Source: Ignavibacteriales bacterium (lineage in GTDB: Bacteria > Bacteroidota > Ignavibacteria > Ignavibacteriales > Ignavibacteriaceae). Taken from it: DNA of 19,583 bases. The first letter of the stretch is position 1. The number at the start of each line of letters is the position of its first letter. The stretch lies in contig PLNZ01000209.1 in the NCBI GenBank assembly GCA_003142915.1, positions 1 to 19,583 of the forward strand, given 5' to 3'. Below are positions 16,613 to 19,583 of this stretch, one piece after another. A program made the translations under genes and the position numbers. The notes below the pieces were generated by a model that did not search any database, had not been told where the DNA came from, and was given only the letters and a program-made list of their open reading frames with translations.

Positions 16613-17248
16613 ATGAATAAAGTTGAAGAAATAAAGACAATAAAAAAATCGGCTGAAGTGAAATTTAAAGAAAAAGGATCACTTTTCTTAAGTAAATCTT
16701 TCAACATTTCCGATGAAAGAAATACTAAAGATATTCTAAATAAACTTAAAAAAGAATTTTTTGATGCAACACATCATTGTTTTGCCTATAGATTGAATTC
16801 TGGTAACACTGTAAACAATTTCAGATATTCCGATGACGGGGAGCCCTCCGGTACTGCCGGTATTAGAATTTTAAATGCAATTGAACATTTCGGGCTTAAG
16901 AATTGTTTAGTTGTTGTAATAAGATACTTTGGAGGCACAAAGCTTGGAGCCGGCCCGCTAGGGAAGGCATACTACAATTCAGCAATTAATGTAATTAAGT
17001 CTTCAGAAATAGTTATCCAAAAACCTTTCCGGGAAGTTACATTAACCTGTGCCTTTCCGCACTTAAATCCCGTACATAGAATTCTTGCATCTTATAATGT
17101 TAAAATACTTAATACTTTTTATGGAAATGAGGTAAAATTCATCTGTCTGGCAGAAGCAAATAAAATAGAAAGCTTTAAATTTGATTTAATTGAAGCTTCT
17201 CAAAATCAGATCACAGTTTCAATAAGTGAAATGTTAATATACAACTAA
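16613..17248 (+). CDS. YigZ/IMPACT family protein
   Basis: This 211-residue protein has the two UPF0029/IMPACT signatures: RYSDDGEPSGTAG (71-83) and RYFGGTKLGAGPL (104-116), followed by GKAYYNSA. The N-terminal IMPACT fold is followed by a smaller ferredoxin-like C-terminal domain (about 140-210), as in E. coli YigZ. Eukaryotic IMPACT is linked to translational control through GCN1/GCN2. The bacterial role is not settled; nucleic-acid or elongation-factor-related functions have been suggested on structural grounds. The start ATG at 16613 has no Shine-Dalgarno sequence. It is divergent from uvrA and 96 bases upstream of the MarR-type gene, in the same direction. Length is as expected and nothing appears broken. 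Confidence 0.9.
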   Translation: MNKVEEIKTIKKSAEVKFKEKGSLFLSKSFNISDERNTKDILNKLKKEFFDATHHCFAYRLNSGNTVNNFRYSDDGEPSGTAGIRILNAIEHFGLKNCLVVVIRYFGGTKLGAGPLGKAYYNSAINVIKSSEIVIQKPFREVTLTCAFPHLNPVHRILASYNVKILNTFYGNEVKFICLAEANKIESFKFDLIEASQNQITVSISEMLIYN

Positions 17249-17322
17249 TCCGCATTCCTATTTGTCCCCTAAAATATTTTTAATTAGCTTGCTTAAGTTA
17301 GAGGGATTAACGAAATTTAATA

Positions 17323-17344
17323 TTTATAATAATTATATTATAAA
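17323..17344. promoter_or_regulatory. Inverted repeat abutting the MarR start codon, candidate autoregulatory operator
   Basis: TTTATAAT (17323-17330) and ATTATAAA (17337-17344) are perfect 8-bp inverted repeats with a 6-bp spacer, and the ATG begins at the next base. A 22-bp two-fold site is the size bound by MarR-family dimers, which commonly repress their own gene. The arms are pure A/T, so information content is low. Confidence 0.4.
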
Positions 17345-17803
17345 ATGTCTAAAAAAGAAGATAAAAGCCAAAATGCGGAAATACTTGCCGAATTAACTTT
17401 CAGTTTTTTAGCTACATGTCAGGAAAAAGAAAACAGATTAGCAGAACAGCATGGACTCACACACGCCGAGTTCAGATGTCTACGTTCTTTCGGGACGGAA
17501 GAATGTTTGAACAATAAAAGTATAGCTGAAAGGATGAACTTAAGCCCCAGCCGGTTAACAAGAATAATCAACAAACTTGTTTTGAAAGAGTATATTGTCA
17601 GGGAAATAAATAATACAGATAGGCGTAATATGTGCGTTTCTCTCTCCGGTAAAGGGAAACAAATTGTTCAACTTTTAAATCAATCTTATCTTGATATTCA
17701 TACAGAAATCCTTAAAGATATTGATGAATCGCAGCATTCACCATTAATTACTGCAATGACTAATTTACTTTCGGCTTTAAAAAAATGGGGTATAAAAGTT
17801 TAA
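17345..17803 (+). CDS. MarR-family transcriptional regulator
   Basis: This 152-residue protein has the MarR winged helix-turn-helix layout. N-terminal dimerisation helices lie at about 8-35. The helix-turn-helix is at about 55-82 (NNKSIAERMNLSPSRLTRII, then NKLVLKEYI). The wing has the conserved Asp-Arg pair (INNTDRRNMCVSLSGKGK, 88-105), and long C-terminal dimerisation helices follow (106-148). MarR proteins are small-ligand- or oxidation-sensing dimers; Cys at 25, 45, 54 and 97 are present, but none sits in a position that clearly marks an OhrR-type sensor. No efflux pump or enzyme target is adjacent in the same direction, so its regulon is unknown. The start is directly preceded by an AT-rich inverted repeat. 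A terminator follows. Confidence 0.9.
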   Translation: MSKKEDKSQNAEILAELTFSFLATCQEKENRLAEQHGLTHAEFRCLRSFGTEECLNNKSIAERMNLSPSRLTRIINKLVLKEYIVREINNTDRRNMCVSLSGKGKQIVQLLNQSYLDIHTEILKDIDESQHSPLITAMTNLLSALKKWGIKV

Positions 17804-17835
17804 GTTAATACTTGCTGCAAGTCGCGAGTAAAAGA

Positions 17836-17878
17836 TAGATAGGAAATACATTTCCTTATCTAAATATTCTTTTTTTTT
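17836..17878. terminator. Bidirectional intrinsic terminator between convergent genes
   Basis: TAGATAGGAAAT (17836-17847) pairs with ATTTCC-T-TATCTA (17850-17862), 12 bp with one bulged T, and is followed on the plus strand by a run of nine T (17870-17878). On the minus strand the same stem is followed by TCTTTTAC. It closes the MarR gene on the plus strand. It also overlaps the last codons of the minus-strand gene that ends at 17856. Confidence 0.65.
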
Positions 17879-18293
17879 CATTCATATATAATTTTGTCCA
17901 TTCCAAATCAGACAAAAGCTCATTAATATTTAAAAATCCCTGCTGTGTTAATTCAAAATAAGTCTGTTCGAAATGTAATTTCAGATTTTCTTCGGCACCG
18001 GAGATAACCTCTTTTATCTTAATCACCACTTTATTCATATTATCAGAAAAATCTTTTTTTATTTGTTCAATGTTGGTTATCTCAGAATTTATCGTTCCTT
18101 TATTAACTATTCGCAGCAGCCCCAGAATATATTTAGCCGTAAAAATCAAATCTTCAAACAGTGCTTCATTCTTATTGTCTAATGCCTCTTCATAGATACG
18201 GAGAAGTTCGGCTTTACGTTTAAGTTTTGATTTTGAGAATTTCTCAACTTCGTTAACAAACTCTGATGGGTTTTTAGAATATACAATTTTCAT
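17856..18293 (-). CDS. Conserved-looking helical protein of unknown function
   Basis: I do not recognise this 145-residue protein. It is strongly charged (Lys/Glu-rich) and looks almost wholly alpha-helical, with heptad-like stretches around residues 10-45 and 70-110. It has no signal peptide, membrane segment or obvious catalytic motif, and only one aromatic cluster (FEQTYFELTQQGFLNINELL, near 108-127). The start ATG is 10 bases after the stop of the O-methyltransferase gene, so the pair is cotranscribed and perhaps translationally coupled. Its stop codon lies inside the bidirectional terminator stem. Codon use looks like its neighbours and the frame is uninterrupted, which supports a real gene. 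A structural or adaptor role with the methyltransferase is a guess from position only. Confidence 0.75.
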   Translation of the reverse strand: MKIVYSKNPSEFVNEVEKFSKSKLKRKAELLRIYEEALDNKNEALFEDLIFTAKYILGLLRIVNKGTINSEITNIEQIKKDFSDNMNKVVIKIKEVISGAEENLKLHFEQTYFELTQQGFLNINELLSDLEWTKLYMNEKKRIFR

Positions 18294-18303
18294 ATATAAT
18301 AGT

Positions 18304-18945
18304 CTATATTTTCACACCTATCCCAATACCATCGCCAATTGGCAGAATTGTGGTTTTCAAATTAGGCTGTGAAGTAAATACAGTATTAAATTCTCTTATA
18401 ACTTTCACAGAACTTTTCTGGTCGCCGGGAATTTTTGAAGATGCAGCATAACCGCGCCACAATAAATTATCAACAAAAATCACTCCTCCCTTTTTAAGCA
18501 GAATTAAAGAATAATCAAAAAGACGTTTATAATCTATTTTATCTGCATCAAGAAATATAAAATCAAATTTTTTATCGAAGCGCGGTAATTCATCAAGAGC
18601 ATTGCCCGCAATAAGATTTATCTTCCCTTCCAGACCTGATTTAGCAATATTTTCTTTAGCTAGTATAATATTATCTTCGCTCTTTTCAATAGTATAAACA
18701 GAACCTTTCTTTTTTAAGTTCCGTGCAATTCTTATCGCTGAATACGCGATAGCCGTTCCGAGTTCAAGAACTCGTTTTGGATTTACGAGGCATATTAATT
18801 GTTCTAAAAATTCCGCCGAATCCCGGGACAAAATCGGGACATTGTGTTCTTCCGCATACTTTCCCATTTCGAGTATAAGAGGATTTGTTTCTTTAATAAA
18901 ACTTTCGAGATAAGTTTTCTGGAGAGGATTTAAAATTCCGAACAT
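18304..18945 (-). CDS. SAM-dependent O-methyltransferase, caffeoyl-CoA/catechol type
   Basis: This 213-residue class I methyltransferase fits the metal-dependent O-methyltransferase family (Methyltransf_3). The SAM-binding motif I is VLELGTAIAYS (59-69), Glu87 in YTIEKSE would bind the ribose, and FIFLDADKIDY (130-140) holds the metal-binding Asp133 and Asp135. VDNLLWRG (158-165) supplies the Asp-Asn metal pair. The N-terminal helical cap (1-45) matches the family, which methylates catechols or related small molecules in the cytoplasm with Mg or other divalent ions. Substrate unknown; some homologues act on tRNA (TrmR-like), which is an alternative. ATG at 18945 has AGGAT 8 bases upstream. 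It leads a two-gene unit with the helical unknown protein. Confidence 0.9.
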   Translation of the reverse strand: MFGILNPLQKTYLESFIKETNPLILEMGKYAEEHNVPILSRDSAEFLEQLICLVNPKRVLELGTAIAYSAIRIARNLKKKGSVYTIEKSEDNIILAKENIAKSGLEGKINLIAGNALDELPRFDKKFDFIFLDADKIDYKRLFDYSLILLKKGGVIFVDNLLWRGYAASSKIPGDQKSSVKVIREFNTVFTSQPNLKTTILPIGDGIGIGVKI

Positions 18946-19053
18946 AATAAATATCCTAATTAATTTTTGCCGGATAAATATATATTAATTTTTTATTTAC
19001 TATTAAAATATTTAAATAAATCTTATTTATTGAAAGGACCGGGTAATCTGACA

Positions 19054-19082
19054 GATCATTAATTTGAATTTACTTAATGATC
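19054..19082 (-). other. Hairpin spanning the stop codon of the T9SS cargo gene
   Basis: GATCATTAA (19054-19062) and TTAATGATC (19074-19082) are perfect 9-bp complements with an 11-nt loop. The TAA stop of the cargo gene (19070-19072) lies in the loop. There is no T-run after it on the minus strand, so it is not a standard terminator. It may be an mRNA 3'-end stabiliser or a weak terminator. Confidence 0.4.
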
Positions 19083-19583
19083 ATCATTTTATTACCGTAT
19101 TTTTTACCCTCGATATTAAGAATATAATAATAAACGCCGCTTGCGCATTTCGCTCCACGGTCATTTTTCCCATCCCAGGCAACAGTGTTTTTTCCCGCGG
19201 TTGCAACTCCGTTAAATAAAATTTTTATTCTCTGCCCCAAAGTATTAAATATTATTATTTTTGCATTCTCACTTGAGTTTGCATAAAAATCTATATAAGT
19301 GTATTGAGAATTAGAATAAAACGGGTTCGGGTAATTATTACTAAGTTTTTCTGTTGCAGTATTAACGTTACTTATAATAGAATTAACAATATTTGTTTGA
19401 CCATATTGAAAATTATAAGATCCGGTCGATGGTTCACGGTAACTGCTGCCGGCGCTATCCGTATATGTAAAATAAAAACTTAACACTTGTCCTTCCGTTA
19501 ATTGAGGAACTGCAAAACTGTATTTTAATTTCCCGTCATAAGAAAGGCTTTGAGTACTAGATAATGAAGAATTTAATGAATAG
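19070..19583 (-). CDS. T9SS cargo protein, C-terminal part (5' end missing)
   Basis: The frame is open from the stop at 19070 through to the window edge (the residues read YSLNSSLSSTQSLSYDGK at the edge), so this is the C-terminal 171 residues of a longer protein; a GTG at 19486 is not a true start. The last 90 residues form a type A sorting domain: EKLSNNYPNPF, then IIIFNTLGQRI, then TVAWDGKNDRGAKCASGVYYYI, ending in KMMIIK. Family knowledge: this domain is recognised by the type IX secretion machinery and removed when the protein is attached to the cell surface or released. The preceding part is beta-rich (SFAVPQLTEGQVLSFYFTYT) and gives no clear function. The nature of the main domain cannot be seen. 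Confidence 0.88.
   Translation of the reverse strand, partial: YSLNSSLSSTQSLSYDGKLKYSFAVPQLTEGQVLSFYFTYTDSAGSSYREPSTGSYNFQYGQTNIVNSIISNVNTATEKLSNNYPNPFYSNSQYTYIDFYANSSENAKIIIFNTLGQRIKILFNGVATAGKNTVAWDGKNDRGAKCASGVYYYILNIEGKKYGNKMMIIK

Noticed and set aside
1..19583. CRISPR arrays, toxin-antitoxin pairs, prophage genes or defence islands
   Set aside because: No regularly spaced repeats, phage structural genes or small paired toxin genes were seen on either strand.

Overview
The window looks like a chromosomal stretch from a Gram-negative, low-GC (mostly mid-30s percent by eye) member of the Bacteroidota/Ignavibacteria-Chlorobi side of the FCB group. The main clue is the partial gene at the right edge, which ends in a type IX secretion (T9SS) type-A C-terminal sorting domain of the YPNPF kind. 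An LpxH-type lipid A hydrolase (outer membrane), the scarcity of Shine-Dalgarno sequences and one TAnnTTTG promoter-like box fit the same placement. The lineage is an inference; no rRNA is present.

Layout. (1) 1-1677: the 3' part of a kaiC-like double-domain RecA ATPase with a coiled-coil tail, cut by the left window edge. No kaiB is visible after it. (2) 1831-1917 (-): tRNA-Leu(CAG) with encoded CCA; its 3' end faces kaiC. (3) 2085-6881 (-): an envelope block read right to left, with an M1-type zinc aminopeptidase, then lpxH, then a bifunctional class A penicillin-binding protein. The last two are separated by one base. (4) 7097-10334 (+): glgC (ADP-glucose synthesis for glycogen), a hairpin terminator, then uvrC. 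(5) 10444-13259 (+): a secreted YkuD L,D-transpeptidase, a lipoprotein of unknown function and a SixA-type phosphohistidine phosphatase. (6) 13270-13355 (-): the small bacterial SRP RNA (4.5S-like), convergent with sixA. (7) 13495-13673: a left-end remnant of an IS3-family insertion sequence that runs exactly into the uvrA stop codon. (8) 13670-16498 (-): uvrA, divergent from (9) a YigZ/IMPACT-family gene. (10) 17345-17803: a MarR-family regulator with a palindrome abutting its start codon, ending in a bidirectional terminator. (11) 17856-18945 (-): an O-methyltransferase followed by a helical protein of unknown function. (12) 19070-19583 (-): the partial T9SS cargo gene.

Most genes are core housekeeping: nucleotide excision repair (uvrA and uvrC, separate and without uvrB here), cell-wall and lipid A assembly, glycogen synthesis and protein targeting. 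The accessory-looking parts are the kaiC end next to the tRNA, the IS3 scar, and the small regulatory palindromes. I did not find a convincing undescribed multi-gene system. The best leads are the KaiC homologue and what follows it, the IS scar at the end of uvrA, the lipoprotein-SixA pair, and a hairpin spanning the stop codon of the T9SS cargo gene. No CRISPR array, prophage or toxin-antitoxin pair was seen. No gene-free stretch exceeds 300 bases except 13260-13669, which holds the SRP RNA and the IS remnant.
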